Source: Symsagittifera roscoffensis
Taxonomy: Eukaryota > Xenacoelomorpha > Acoela > Convolutidae
Length of the DNA: 64,000 nt
Assembly (NCBI RefSeq): GCF_963678635.1
Contig: NC_087064.1
Location: 65,093,548-65,157,547, forward strand
Direction of reading: 5' to 3'
Shown: positions 1-15,000 of the stretch, one piece after another
Layout of the letters: each line of letters starts with the position of its first letter
How positions within the stretch are numbered: position 1 is the stretch's first letter
Translations under genes and position numbers: made by a program
Notes under the pieces: generated by a model
What the model saw: only the letters and a program-made list of their open reading frames with translations
Told to the model about the DNA's origin: nothing
The model's database searches: none

Positions 1-3000
1 TTTCGATGAACTCCGCATCTTCCGAGTCCAATCGGGAGCAAGAGTGCTGGGTTAGTTACTTCAGACAATTAATCCACGAGGAACATGCAAACATACCAGC
101 TGTCCCGCTCTTTCCAGAGAACCGCTCTTGTGTCTCTGGCTAAAAATTAGATGCACTTTTTGGTTATGTTTTTCATGGGATGTGTACTTTTGTTAAGTAA
201 CAAGCTGAAGCAACAAGCGCAGTTCATTGTCGACTTCTAGTAGCCACGACTTCTAGTAGCCAAACCTTTTGACTGAAAGTTAGATACTTTGCAACTTCGT
301 CACTCCCCCAGAAAATTTAAACTCCACAAAAATGATCGCTACCTAACAAGGGGCGGAGGAGAACAAAGAGCCGTTACTTCTTCAAGGGGGATACGGCGAC
401 AATGAAAAAACTGCTAGATGGCTTAAGCTATCTTTTTGATCCGACTATTGAAAATTGGGAGGAACTTGTAATCGGGTCTGTTTTAGTTCTTTTTTCAACT
501 TTTTGTCTTCCACGCAAAATCAGCTACCACAAATAATCATCGAAAGGGGGTTGAGTGATATATCATATAAAAGCCCTTTCAGTCGTGATTTTAACGACAC
601 TAAATAATTTCAAAAAATTTTACACTGCAGAAAAAAAACTACACCAATTTGAGAAAACATTTTTGTGTTTTTTTAAGAATGTGGTCGGAACATTCTGTGC
701 TACTTGCACAGTAACCGGCTATCCTTGTTTCAATCTAGATTTTGTGAACATTTCATCATTTTTGAGTGTTTGTTACTTTAGGAAATGAGAAGTCTTATAG
801 CAAAAAAAGAACACTGAATTTCCTGAATTAACAAATATTATTCAAAATTTACAGGCAGTGTAGAGACTGAAAATGTTTTTGACAAAGATAAAAATTAAGT
901 TACTATTATTGCACTAAGACATGATTTGAGAGAACTTTAATGTTTTCCATGATAGTTTTCCGTACTACTCTTGGCTTGGCTCCTTAAATTGGTTCATTCT
1001 CTTATCACAATATCTTTTTTTGGATAACTGATACTATAAAGAATTATATTTTTGTAAGCTTCTGGTAACCTTATTGCACCTGTATCACAAACGATAAATA
1101 CTTGAAATTAACCTTTGATTTTACTTCCAGCCCGACCTGAAACTGTGCAGGGCTACCTTGGGAATGTTGCAGCTGGCGGCTGTTCGTCAGTACCTATTCG
1201 GATCATCCGAGGCTGTGGCTACTGGTTCGAATCCGAACCGACTCCGAATCGCCGCAGGTGAAGGAGGGACCTTCCAAGACTGCTACGTGGGTTGGTAATA
1301 ACAGCTTGTTTTTTTCACAGACCCTTTCAACTCCGCTTAATTCTTTTCACTGAGGAAGAAGAGCTTTTGTTCAAGTGATCTTGTTTCAATTTCATTCTGT
1401 TCCGGTACTTTGAAAAGTTTTAAAAAATTGATATCGAACGGACAAAATAAGATCAAGGCAACAAACGCCCATGTCAACGTGTCCTTTTACTCCGAGATTA
1501 AGCAAAGAATTCCAATCAACTTGAAACCATTTGTGAAGTTTTGCTAATGGTAAAAATATTTCAGTGGGACGCAGATTGAAATTCATGAATGACAGCATTT
1601 ACTCGAGCAACAGTCTGACTGATGCGAGCTATGAGTTCAATGCTGGGGGCATTACAGGCGAGGGGAACTTCTTCGGGGTCACTCAGCGACCTACTTCGGG
1701 TAAGCGACAAAACATAATTTGCTCATGAACAAACTGAAGCCACATTTTTCACGACCCCTTCGAAAGGAAAAACAAATGATGAAACAAACTGACAAAAAAA
1801 TTTCAAATTAGATTTTGTTTTTGTGGCAAAACAACTAATTGAATAGGCGACAAAAGCGAAAGTCGCAGTCAAAGAAAGACTCACTGCACACTTTACGAAC
1901 GCTTCGAAGCTAAAACACTAAAAGATTGGATGAAAGTAAAAATGTAAACAGCAACATATTTTTGCGACATCTTACGTTCGTCTGCCATCTATTTTCTGCA
2001 CAATACCAGATTTGATTTCAAAAATATCAAATGAGGTAGTGACTTCTATTCAATATCTTAACTTTTGTCCAGATCAGTTTGTCGTCCTCTCTCGAAAAAT
2101 CCTCTCTCGAAAATCTAAAATTTGGTTAGGGACTCTATTTGAACGTAAGCCAGTGTGTGTGCCTATGGAAAATGGGACCTGAAATGGGTCTTCAAACCAA
2201 TGTAGTTTCGCTTGAATTTCAATAATTTCCTTATTTTTCTTTTTCTGAATTCAGTTAACTTGTACGAAAGTGGAGTCGACTTGGTTGGCGTGCAGCTCAC
2301 ATACAGCGTCACTGGATCGGGTTCACAAAATGCAAATTTCGGACAAGTATCAGGTAATAAATTTTCCAGACAAAGAATACATGTTACTTAATCTAGTAAT
2401 AGGCAAATAGACATGCTCAGTTTGCTAGCAAGGGGTTAGTTTCTGGTTCAATGAGAATTTATTCATAAAAAAAATTCATTCGAACACTTTGTTTTATTTT
2501 GACCTTTTTCAAGACTTTAAAAAATGGGAGGTATTCTATTCTGAGTTAGACTCAAAAAAAAATACAGAACTGATGGAACATTTCAAAATAAATACTATAA
2601 AGTTCCGTATAAAAACTGCCTATTTTGGACCAAACATGACAGGCTCAATAGTTTAAAGTGGTACCTTTCTTATGATAAACCAGTTTTAAACACAAAGTTA
2701 AGAAACGCGACCAGAATTAAAAAAAATCAACACAAGAATAGTCACCGGAAAATTACGAGGCCAAACTGTGCCTTCTGTGCATTGCAAGCAGATTCCGCAA
2801 CAGTCCGAAATCAGATTCGCCGCGGGATCCGCCCGCAACATTGATACTTTTTATTGACCTTCTTTGCTGTTTTGGATTCCACAAACAAATACCTACAACA
2901 CTGTACCGCTCAAAATTGCACCAAAAATAGTCGAATAATCTTTCAAAAAAATGTTTAGTATTTGGGATGGGAAAATCAAACTTCTCCATTAAAAAACAAA

Positions 3001-6000
3001 CGAATTGCTGTACAATTTTGACCAGCAACATTTATAAGGCATGAGTTGAAAAATTGGAAAGAGTAATGAGTAGAGAAAAATGATCAGAAACCAATGCTCT
3101 GTTCATTTTTCAAATGAACAGAGCATCCATTTCAGAAACAAGACGAAAAAAATTCGCAGCAAGCCAAAAAGCGGCCAAAACTTGTTGTAAATAAATTATT
3201 TTTATGTTATTTTGAAAAATAAGGTTGAGAATCAAACTATAAAAATTTGAATTTGTTCCGACTTCAAGCCTTGTTTTGACGTAATATTGGCAGTAAACAT
3301 GAACTTATTCAGCAATTTGACAAAATATTTGGACGAGAAGAACCTCACCATCGGAAACATTCTTTATTACTGAATAACTTTCTTGAAAGTTGAATCAATT
3401 CCTTGAGTAAGATCTGGTGACAGTCTGACGCAAGTCTCTCAAAATGAAGTCGCGATAAAAATGATTTTTCCCTGATATGAGTTGTTCTGTTTTTCAGAAG
3501 ATCAATAGCAAGGCTGTTCGTTTTCCCTCAACAAATTTTCATGGTCATAGCAGTTATTTCATTTTTTTTGATATGCTATCATTAAAATAGAGCTGAATTA
3601 GTTTATGAACACAAATGAAAATTTTGATGTTTTTTATTCGTTGTTTTCCGACCCCTCCCATACGGTGAGAAAGCACTGTGGCGTATCTTAATTGTTATCT
3701 TCTAATTTTGACTGCCCAAAACATTTTCAGGGAGTTGAGTGAGATATTATATAAAAAAGTTGAGGTTGTTCTATTCCAAAATCAGACAAAATAATTGAAG
3801 TGCATCTGTTTGAAGGTCGACTAGTCAAACCCGAACAAAATCAAAAACTGAGCACCACCTAATTAACTTTTCGGTAGTTTACTAACTGTTGCTGTTGTGA
3901 TGCTTAGTTTGTCGAGTCATTTTTACTTCACTTTAAAAATTTACTCTTCAACAATCAACAATTCTTCGCTATCCTCTGGTCAGATTTAAGATACAATCTC
4001 AGTCTCTAGCCCGTTCAAAATTTGTTGCTCTAAATCTGATGCTTAAAGGGTTGTGACCCATTATCTTTAATTTTTTTTTCTACCCTCCGATTTTTTTTTT
4101 AATACAGTTTGCAGCCTTTAACGACTACCGACTTGAAAATAGCTGTTTAGGAAGGAAATTCTGAATATTTCTTGCTTTTTTAATGGAGCTTGTTCAAGCT
4201 CCTGTTCAGAAAAGTGATCAAAAAGGACGATCGGCAAGAGGATGACGCTGAAACTCCGGATGCTGAAACTCCCTGAAACTCCGGATGCTGATCAGTGGGG
4301 AGACTAAGAGCAGTGTTGATCCAGGATAGTCAAGACAATTTAAACTGTGTGAAGTCACCTGGCTTTGGTGCTAAAGAACACCTCTTTGATGTACCTAGAA
4401 AACATAAGTGTGAGAACAGACAGCTATGGCGATGATACGAAGGCACATTAGCCGCTTCAAGAGAAATTTTGCAGCGTTGAAAGGTCGACAATAATAGTAT
4501 AGTAGGACAGCTTGTAAGGCAGCGCCTAGGATCAGAGAAGGATTTCAATTTTCTCCATTCGCAGCTTAGAGCTGAAGAAGCAGTTGAATGAAGCTAGAGA
4601 AGCAACCACGGAAGCTTTTTTTGATGCTGTGGCGATCGTGGGCTAACTGACAGCTATGAGTTTTCTACGGTGTAAACGAGCTTTCAACCAGCCAAAAGTC
4701 ATCCAAAAAAATTAGGAACTGAGATTGCGGATGGTGAACTACGAAGACTCATGGAGGTCTGACTTGGGGAGATGGCCTGGCATGGTAAACTAGTCCTGTA
4801 ATCTAAAAGAAAGATAAAACAATTGTAAGAAGTGACATGTGGCAAGGGAATTCAATTTTAGACATTAAAGAGGACAAATTTGTGCTCGAGACAGTGGATC
4901 AAACAAAGCAAGTGAGTCGGTGCAGAATTTCAAGAGTGCTTCAAGCGTTAATAGCCTAAATACTTCGCAGAGGACTGTAAACATGAAAGACAAGCTTCTT
5001 CAGTTGCTGTATAGCAACTTCAATGAAAAGAGCTGACCTCATATTGGATTCAGCTTGCTCCTGTGACGCGGAATGTGACAGAGCTGGCTTTTTTGATTTT
5101 GTGAGTAGAAAAAAAAGGGACCTCTAAAGAATCCAATGGGCACGTTGTCAAGATTAAGGGCAAGAGATCAGTGGACATAGATAACAAAGACTGTCAAGCT
5201 GAAGCCAGAAGCTACACATTTTTCGATGTGTTGTTTATACCTAGCTATAACTTAAAGCTGATGAGTGTGTGCTCAGCGGTGGCTAGATGGTCAATTTTCA
5301 ATTTCGCCGCACCTTATTCTCATATAGTTGTAGTGGACGGTGAACAGATATCTGACATAATTTTTCTGAGTTACAATCTCAGGAGGATAATTTTGGTGAC
5401 GAAAAAAAAGGAGTCTTTTGCTGATGCACCGACGATTGGGGCACCTCAACAACCAGGGTACTTTTCACTTATTACGGTGGATGAATTAGAGTACAGCTTG
5501 CTTGATGAGTCAATTAGCAGTGCCAAATAAGAATGACAACAGAAAATTGGTAATAGGGCAGCGGATGTTAGGTGACATCCAGGGACCATTCAAAGTTTCA
5601 GTCATGCATGGAGCGCGCGACACCTAAGCTTCATTGATGTTTTGATGCGGTTCCCAAAGGTCAAGTACCTGGTTTAACTGAAATTACAAGAAGTTGAAAC
5701 TGAGCATGTAGCATCGTAGTGGCTGTGAATTGACATTGGAGAGACACACCATTCAAACGCTTTTAGGGACTTTTGTAGAGAAATCAAGGTGAAACAGGAG
5801 CTCACATTTCCCAATAAAGCTTAGCAGAAAATTGTAGCAAAACGTTACAAAAGTAAATTCATTGCATTGAATCGATTTCCAGTGGTTGTGCAAAATTATT
5901 GAAATTTTTCTGAAGGTTCGCAATTAAAACCTTTCATCCGGCAACAAGTAGCAGATTTCAACGAAGGAGATGATTTTTGTGAGATCGACAAAATAGTGTT

Positions 6001-9000
6001 TTTCTTGTATCCGGACGCCTGACGTACTATCTGGAACGATGCAACAGGCGGAAACTAAATCCAAAGGGTAAGCAGAGCCAGTTCATCAGCTGTGTTGAAG
6101 AGCGAAGCGTTTTTGCTGCTGGATCGATAGACTAGGCAAGTTATGCAAGCAAAAAGCTTGAAAAACAAACAAAAAATAGTTCAGATAGCTTCTCATTTGA
6201 GAAAAAATCATTGCAAACACTGGGGAGTTATCAATCAAAGGGTGCAATGATTCTAAGAAATCAAATACGATGAGCACATGAGAATCACTAAACGCATCAA
6301 CTTACGGTGATACTGCAGATACAGCAGGAGCTGCTTAGCAGCAACCAGTCGAGAAGGAAGCCTACATTCTGATTATACTGAATATCAATTTCGCGGATGG
6401 AAACTTGAGCAATTGGAATCCAAGGGCTGAGGGGCTATTCAGAAACAGTGACTGACGCAAAGAGGAGCCATGGCTAGCACCCATGGCTTCAGATGTGTTG
6501 TATTTAGAGGCCATGGGAGTGTGAACACTTATTGATAGACCGCAGCGTTATTCCTGGACGCTAGGATTTTTCCGTGTAGAGAAATGTGTTAGGATAATGG
6601 GAAAGTTTATATGTAAAAAACGGTTTGGCAACTGGAAGGTTTTGAATTCAGTGAGACGTTTGCTCCGACCTGTTTACACGAACAGAAGAGGTTATCTTTG
6701 GCTTTGAAGGCATGAGATGATCTTGTGCTTCATCCGATTGTTGGTAAATCAGCTTTTTTAAAATTTCCTCTAAGAGCGACAATATACATGGAGCAACCAG
6801 AGGATTTCAGCAACCAGTGTGTTTGCTACAAAGAAGTCTCCTTGTGCTGCGGCAGACAGAAAGAGACTGGTAAAAGACGCTGAGCAGTTTCATACACGAT
6901 AACGGGTCACTTAAAGCAGCAAACACTTCTATTTGCTTACGATGACAGGAACAGATGATGCAGTGATTTATGTACTGGTTTGGGTGGAAGGATTAGAATT
7001 CAATGAGACGTTTACTATGACCTGTTTTTACGAACAGAAGAGGTTATCTTTGGCTTTGAGGGAAAAAGATGATCTTGCGCTTCATCCGATTGATGTCAAA
7101 TCAAGCTTCTTTAACTCTCCTCCTAAAGCGACAATGTACACGGAGCAACCAGAGGATTTCAACAGCCAGTTTGGGCCACCGCAGACAGGAAGAGACTGGT
7201 ACAAGACGCTGAACAACTTCATACACGATTGTAGTGTGCTTGCTACAACGAAATCTCATTGGGCCGCGGCAGACAGGAAGAGACTGGTACAAGACGCTGA
7301 ACAACTTCATACACGATAACGGGTCATAAAAAGCAGCAACCACTTCTATTTGTTCATGGTGAGGGAAACAGATGCAATGTTTTATGTGTTGGTTTGGAAA
7401 TATAACATCTTTATTGGGTGCAGACTTCAGGGGAAGGTTGACATGACGAGAAGCCGTTTCACCGAGAAAATCAAGGCTCACTGTCCTGGTTCTCGGGAGT
7501 GTAAATCTAGTAGTAATATGGATAGGTAACTGTTAATCAATCGCGCTGTATCGATGAGTGTTTGGAGCGCTATTGCCTACCTGACTGCAAACCAGTTGGG
7601 ACACCTGAAGATAGCAGCTCACAACTGTCAAAGAAAGACTGCCCTGAAGCTGAGTCAGCAGAGGCAGTGTAGCCTTTTTAGTGTACAAAACTAAGCGAAC
7701 AAGGCCGAACATTTTAGCTACTGTGATTTAATTCGCCCATTTTCTTGAGAATCTTGACAGAGTGCACTGGGTGACTGCAAAGGGGAGTTTTGGTTACCTG
7801 AGGAGAAGCAAAATTCTGGAGCTGTGCTACTCAAAGGACGCTGATGGTGCATAGTCTATGGGTTCGCAGAAGGTGACTTGTTTAGAGATTTGGATGCTAG
7901 AAGATCAATTACTGGCTACAGCTTTGATTTCAAGAAGGCGCGGCTTGTAATCAATTGGAGTATTTAAAAGCAACCATTGGCAACCATATCTGGCGGTAAT
8001 TTTGAGTACCAAGCAGTTTCAGCAGCGGTTCAAGAGGTTGTATATCTGAAATCACTTCTCGATGACATGAGGGTATTGAGCAACGGACCACCATTCATCA
8101 AAAAAGACAGCCCGAGCTGCATCAAATTGTACAAAAATACTGCTAAGCAGAATCGAACGAGGAAAGTGGATGTTAAGTACCATTTTGTTCGAGAAAGGAT
8201 TAAAGATGAGTCAGTACAACTCCAGCGTTAACCTGCCGAAATCAAGGAAGCCTATGTAAACAAAAGCCCTGAGCAAGGCTTCAGTCGATCAGAATAATCG
8301 AATACTGTTTAGTTACAGCCTGGCTTTGAAAGAAACTAATTCAGTGTGAGCAAGGGTGTTGAGGTCAGATTATTCCAGGGTCAGACAATATACTGAAGTG
8401 ATTCTGTTCGAAAGTCGATTTGTCGAATCTGAATAAACTCATTGACAGGGTCATTTAGTGATAAAAAACAATTCACTAGTCAGCAAATAAATAACTAATT
8501 CTCTTGTAAGGCCTTGGTTCTCAAGTCATTTTTTGTTCAAATTTATCAATTTTTTTTCAACAAAAACTTGAAAACAATAACTTTTTTATTTTCTCAGTTC
8601 CATTCCACATCTAATGGCAGTCTGAATCTCAGTCTTTAGCCCTTTAGATCTTGATGCTCTCACTCTGAATTTCAACTAAAAGGCTTTTCACCCGTAACGC
8701 GTATGCCGCAAAAACCGGCGGGTGCAGAAAAATTCAAAAAAGTGTTTTCGTATTTTTTTTCGCCTAATTTTAGTGCTATTTAAAGTTTATTAGTGAGCCC
8801 CCCTCATGCGCAAAAAATTGATGTGCAAAAACTTTGTCTGTCAATTTTTGTCATTGTTCATTGTTCATTCTCAGATTATGCAGTTGTGGACATTTTGAAG
8901 GACTTTGATTGGTTGAGAATTTCTTCTCGTATTCGCATCATTGTGCATTTTAAATGATGTTTTTAGGCCTTTTGACACGCATTGATTGTTATAATTTTTT

Positions 9001-12000
9001 CTCGCACTCGCTTCTTCGCATAGTTCAATGAGACATTTTGGAATTTTTGAAGGACATATATTGGTAGAGAATGTCTTCTCGCACAACGATCAGCTACTCC
9101 TATTTTTCCGACCAATGAAAATGGGGGAAGGACTTTGGCTTCGGGAATGTTTGAGTGTTTTTTTCTACTGTTTACTTCGCAAAATTAGTTTTTTTTCCAT
9201 GAAAAAAACTCAGGTAGCCTTTCTTTGTAATTAAAAACTTTCATAAATTCAAAAAAAAATGTGCAAAAAAATTAAAATGTTTAAATTTTTTATTTTGCTG
9301 TTCATTTTTAAATACATCTGCAGTCAATTATGATTGTTTTTTGCGTTTTGGAACTTTCTGTGCTTATTGCGCCTCAAACGGTTACTCTTTTTTGAATGTA
9401 TTTATTAAAAATGAGCAGTTGTGAGCTTGAAGTACTTAATCTAATTCGAGATCAATAATCAATTTAGTTTGTTTCTATAGGAACCGCAGCCTCGAGCGGC
9501 TCCTTCAACCCTCTGGACATTCAAGAAGTGACTGTTTACTACACAAATTTGAGCGGAACCATTGTCGGGTCCACTTGCGGTCTGGAAATCGTACACACCC
9601 CGGTGGGCGGTACCACGACAACTATATCTGGAGGATGCACTACTAACCCGGTTGTATTCACATTCTCTTCTGGCTATGCTTTCGCGGGTCTGGTTGGATA
9701 CACAGATGGGACTGGTGGTAGTTTCGTCTTGCAACCCCTGGAGTACCGTAAGTTTTCAAAAAACAACAATTCTTTTCAACAACATATCACCCACAACAAA
9801 ATATAGCCGTCATTACATGAGCAATAACGTCTGTGGCAAGCGATTAGTTGTATGTAACTGATTACTCATGATATGTACTTATCAGGGACAGATCTAAAAA
9901 TTTCTCGAGGGCGGGGGGGGGGGGGGGTGTCAGATTTTCAAAAAATGTGTGAAAATTTTGACGACCTTTTTTTAGGTCGACCAAATTGAATTTTATAAAT
10001 CTTCCAAAGCACTAAAAAGTCCTGCCAAATTTTCTGCGCCGAAGGCAAAGTGCATCCAAAAAACTGGCCAAAAAGCGTTTTTAGGCAATTTTTAGAATAA
10101 TTTTACCAAACAATTGCGTTTTTTCAGCGCGCGCTTTCACCTCAAAATTATTCAAAGGCGCCCTAAGAACAATTTTAGGGCCCGTCACCAAAAATGGATG
10201 TTTCAAAATAGTACAAAATAGTACCTTTTGGGTCGGCAGGGGGTCGAAGCCCTGAGAAAAGGGCTATCTCCTCCGCAAATCCGCCCCTGGTAATTTTTTG
10301 TGAAATTCAATTTAGGACAAGTGAAAATACAATTTAGAATTAAAATTCAGATGCATTTTCTATTAAAAAACTTCTTTTTCGCTACAAAAAAGCCTCTATA
10401 CTCAGTAACGGATTTAAGGAGAAGCTGGGAGAAAAGACGTAATTGAAGATATCTTAGTTAAAGAATCCCAATCTTCAGGCAAAGGAGGTTATTCTAATTT
10501 AGGGTGGAAAGAAAGAGGCCGATTCCGTTGAAAAAAGTTTAGATGTCTTGTCATCTTTTGGTTCTGAACATAAATTTTTAAGTTCTGAAAACATAAATTA
10601 TAAGCCATTTAAATTCATGGTACAGGATGCGAAAATACAACATAGGCGAATAAAAGAGATTAAAAGATTTAATTCGAGTATAATCGATTGCAATGGATTA
10701 AATAGCGTAACAAAAATGATGAAAAGGGGATAAAAATAATTTGCTTACAAAATTTTTTTATCAAAAGTTAATTGTTTTTCATCGATTTTTTGTCAATTTT
10801 AGAAAATTGTAATAAAAAAAAATCAAGAAATAATAGATTAATAAGGCTTAAAACTGGATGTTTGTCCCTCGTGCAAACGACCTGCATGGGTACTATTTCA
10901 CGCAGGGGCGGATCTACGATTTTCTCGAGGGGGGGCGGATTTTCAAAAAAATGTCGAAAATTTTGACGACCTTTTTTTAGGTCAACCAAATTGGTTTTCC
11001 TAGCTCTCCTAAAGCACTATAAAGACCGTAGATAGACCAAATTTTCTGCGCCACAAAATTAGTAAATATTGGCGCCAAAGGCGCTTTTAGAAAAATTTTA
11101 GGGTCGATCGGCCAAAAATGGATTTCTTAAAAAGTACCAATGGAAGCTCTTTTTCCTTCCCCCCCCCCACCCGCAGTAGCAAAGTCAAATTACTGTTCAC
11201 ATTGTCCAATTGTCATGAAAAATGACTGATTAGGCCATGGCAAACATTTTTGATTTTCATACTCAACCTTGTAAAACCACCCCTTAGACCATAAATTTGA
11301 TGCTTGTGTGAGGTGGGGGAAAGGAAAAAGAGCCCCCAAGGGGGACCCTTTGGAACGACAGGGGCTCTTTTTCCTTCTCCCCACCTCATATGAGCATCAA
11401 TTTTATGGTCTAGCGAGTGGTTTTACAAAATTATTTATGAAAAGCAAAATGTTTGTCATGGCCTAATTTATTTGCATGTCAATTTTCATGACAATCGGAC
11501 AATGCGAACAGTAATTTTAATTATAAAAAATTGCAGGTGGGATGGGGGAAGAAAAAGAGAATCGTTTTCATTGATGAAAAGCAAAAATGTTTGTCATGGC
11601 CTAATTTATTTGAATGTCAATTTTCATACAATCGGACAATGCAAACAGTAATTTTAATTATAAAAAATTGCAGGTGGGATGGGGGAAGAAAAAGAGAATC
11701 TTTTTCATGGGGGAATCTTTTTCATTGTTTTCAATATTAAAGTAGTAATGGAGTAAATATCAGGGATCTACTTAGCAATCTCTCCCCCCCCCCCCCTTTC
11801 GAGAAAGGGGGAGAGATTGTTAAGTAGATTATTTGCAGCGAATTTTCGAACAATCAGAATGCAGCAAAATTCGAACTTACATACAACGCTTCAGTGCGAA
11901 TTTACTGATTTTATTTACAGGGGTGGAGATTCTGTAGCAGATACAATAGAGGGGGAGGTTGTTAAGTAGATCCAATAACAGTAAAATAATTCCGGACTTC

Positions 12001-15000
12001 CAGTATAACCTTTAATGACTACCAATCATTTGTATTTCAAAATACCTCAAGCTTCTTAAATGCTCTTAATTTTTTCATCTTTTTTCTGCAGAGCGGATGC
12101 AGCCGATGATCTACTACTACGCTCGCACTCACAACAGTGTGACTCTACACGTGAACTCCTTCTGGCCCCTCTCTTCCTCACTCTCCTACTCTTACTCAAG
12201 GACCAATGGCATCTCATCCCCCTCTGGACTCACAACCACTTCCACATCCTCCAGGTCTGCTGAGAGCCAGTGCTTCCTCTCTTACAGTCACCCTTTGATT
12301 TGAATCATAATAATGACAATCAGAATTTATAATATAATACTGTTCCAAGCCACTATAATATTACAATGTGAATCAGGGGCGGATCTAGGATTTTCGCTAA
12401 GGGGGGGGGCGGACTTTGAAAAAATTTCAAAAATTTGGTCGACCTTTTTTTAGGTCGAACAAATTGATTTTCTGAGCTCTCCTAAATTACTCTAAGACCT
12501 AAAGACCCCATTTTGACCATATTTTCTGCACCTTAGGCAAAATTTTGAAAAAAAGATGTTTTTAGGCAATTTTTGGAAAATTTTCACCAAAAAATTGCGT
12601 TTTTTCGGCGGGCGCTCCCCGTCCCCCACCTAATTCGGTGCTGATGTGAATATCTGTTTATATCGTGAGAAAAAAATATTTGATCCTGATATTTAGTTTT
12701 TGTTGATTTTTTCATTCCAGGGGTTATTTTTGGGAAAAATTCTCGTGTTTTGTGTTCTTTATCTAAAAAAACCGTGGCCAGCTGCCAAAATAAATTTTTT
12801 AACTTTGAAATTTATATTCTTGTCGTTTTTTAAGTCTCAACTGAATTTTTTCAAGTGAAGTTGTAGAAATATGACAAAAACTGCATGGACCAGGGCAAAG
12901 CTTTATTTTCCCCCATACTAAAATATCTTTTTTATTTGAAGCTCAGGATGTTTGACAAAATTTAACACTCCGTTAGCTTAAACACTCCGTTAACTTTTTC
13001 CAAAGACGGAATGGTTAGACATAATGTGTTTCCGAAACTTACGGTAGTGGAGCTTGCCATACAACTTAGTGGATTCCGAACACTTGTTGGAAAAATCATA
13101 ATTTTATTTTGCCTATTCTCCTTTTTAGTTCAAGCTTATTTTACAATTTTTGTAATACGAACAAAAAAATTTTGTTTAAGATGTTTTTTTTGCCGACAAA
13201 ATGAGAAACATTTGTGATCGGAGTGGTTTTTTTTCCAGACACATTCCGATTTCTTAACTTGTCATTACTGACGGAAAAATTTTAGACCATCGACAAGATC
13301 ATCGACATTTCACCTGTGATCATTTTTGTGAAGTTATGGGGATTTGAAAATAGCCAATTTGGGACAATCAAAGCGCAATTAAATTTGAAAATGGCAAAGA
13401 ATCCGACCCTGATATTGCTCCAAGCTGATTGAGTGTGCTTGTTCTTCCGACTTTCGTAACGAAAGTAACGGAATATTTTGTGCTCGGGGTGGTTTTTTTC
13501 TTCAGACGAATTTCGACTTTTTAACTAGCCATTTTTGACGAATTTTTTTTATGTCATTCAAAAAGTTCAAAAGGTATTGTTGCCCTGAGCTTAAATTTGA
13601 AAAGATATTTCACCTGTGATCAATTTTCGTAAAGTTATGAGGGTTTAAAGATTGGCATTTTGGTCAATTTGTGACAATTAAAGAGCGATTAAATCCGTCC
13701 TAGAAAATTTTTGCGCACGCCACTTTAAAACCTATTCGAGTAGTTTTTGTATTTGCTGAAACCAAATCATAAAATTATTTCAAACACAAAACATTTTTGA
13801 CAACGCAATACTTTGTTGACAATTCAAACTCAATGCTTTTTCGTTTTTTTTCTCTAGTGGGTCAGCCGGCAACAACGGCAACACAGGGGAGATAGCAGTG
13901 GGCCCTATCGACACTGTGTGTGGGTGTGTGGACGTGGATGTCACCATTACTAACGAGTATTCGGACGATGGCACCTGGGAGTATGCCTCCGGAAACTCGG
14001 ACTCCATAACCGCATGGTCTTGTTAGTACACAACCCAACTATCTTGTAAGGTCTTCTAAGGTTTTTGCTCAAATGATGTGTTCTGCATTATCTTGTAAGA
14101 TTCTTGAATAAATTATATATCTTGTAATATCCTGCAAACTTCTTGCCTTTATGATATAAGTGGTAAAATCTTGGCAACACGTTGACGTGCAGGCGTCAGC
14201 TTTTTCATCCTTTTTTCCTGCTAAAGCACATTTTATTTGCTGCATGTTAAAAAAGGTCGCATATTATAAACATGGAAAAGTGTTTGGAAAAAGTGACAAT
14301 AACCATCGTCAATACTCAATATTTTCAAAATTGCCAATATTCGGCTGACTTATTAGTTGAGAAATGTAAGATTGATTTAAGATCAAGTTTAATTTCAGAC
14401 GGGTACCAAAACATGGGTTCTGAAAGTACGTCAACAACGCCCACTACCACTACCTACACCACCCCCTCTCAATACTGGGTGGGGAGTGTGGCAGATGAAT
14501 GCCCAGAGAAGTACATGCGATCCTATCTTCCCAATCTGGAGGGGGGTCAGTTCTTCATAGACGGACTTTTGGGGGAGTCTACCGGGGCTCTAGCTGCAAA
14601 ATCAGACACAGATTTCACCCCCATCACGCAGGCTATCAACACAGTAAGAAAAACATCTGCAACTTTTATATGTCTACAAACTATATGACACTTTATTAAG
14701 GATAGCTATTTGCTGCCTAAGTAGCACAAAGAATTCCGCCCACAATAACAAAAAAATAATTTTTTGTTCAAATTGAGTCCTTCTTAGTCCGTAGTGCGAA
14801 AGACGATCTGAACAAAAGAATCCGATGGTCACATGAAATGAGGAAAATTCCAGAACAGTTTTCTTTGAATAATTTTAAATTGATTTTCTTTTCATTGAAT
14901 AGGAAACTACTAGAAAAACGAACTTTTTGCGGAACATTTTTCTGAACTTTTTTAGAAAAACTTATTTCTCAAGATGACGCTAAAAAACTTCAAAAGCTAA

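Larger units (their letters stand above)
3758..8695 (+). mobile_element. Decayed Ty1/Copia LTR retrotransposon in a ZP-gene intron
   Basis: Two diverged LTR-like segments (about 3758-4060 and 8358-8695) share several runs, including GTTGAGGT, TCAGACAA and the TCTCAGTCT-TAGCCC block. Between them, plus-strand fragments run in Copia order: a gag-pre-integrase piece with FFDVLFIPSYNLKLMSV (5171-5530), integrase-like scraps (about 5600-5830), two reverse-transcriptase pieces (about 6640-6900 and 6933-7319) with EGLEFNETFT and DVKSSFFNSPP, and an RNase H end with VQEVVYLKSLLDD and KVDVKYHFVRE (7977-8231). Frames are broken by stops and shifts, so it is dead. Copia order (IN before RT) separates it from Gypsy. 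Confidence 0.8.

Noticed and set aside
3094-3126. microRNA precursor
   Set aside because: The arms are perfect but only 15 bp with a 3-base loop, too short for a pre-miRNA.
9481-9747. Jacalin-like lectin domain in the ZP gene
   Set aside because: A faint G-rich beta pattern similar to part of the 22461 exon, but no diagnostic motif; left unassigned.
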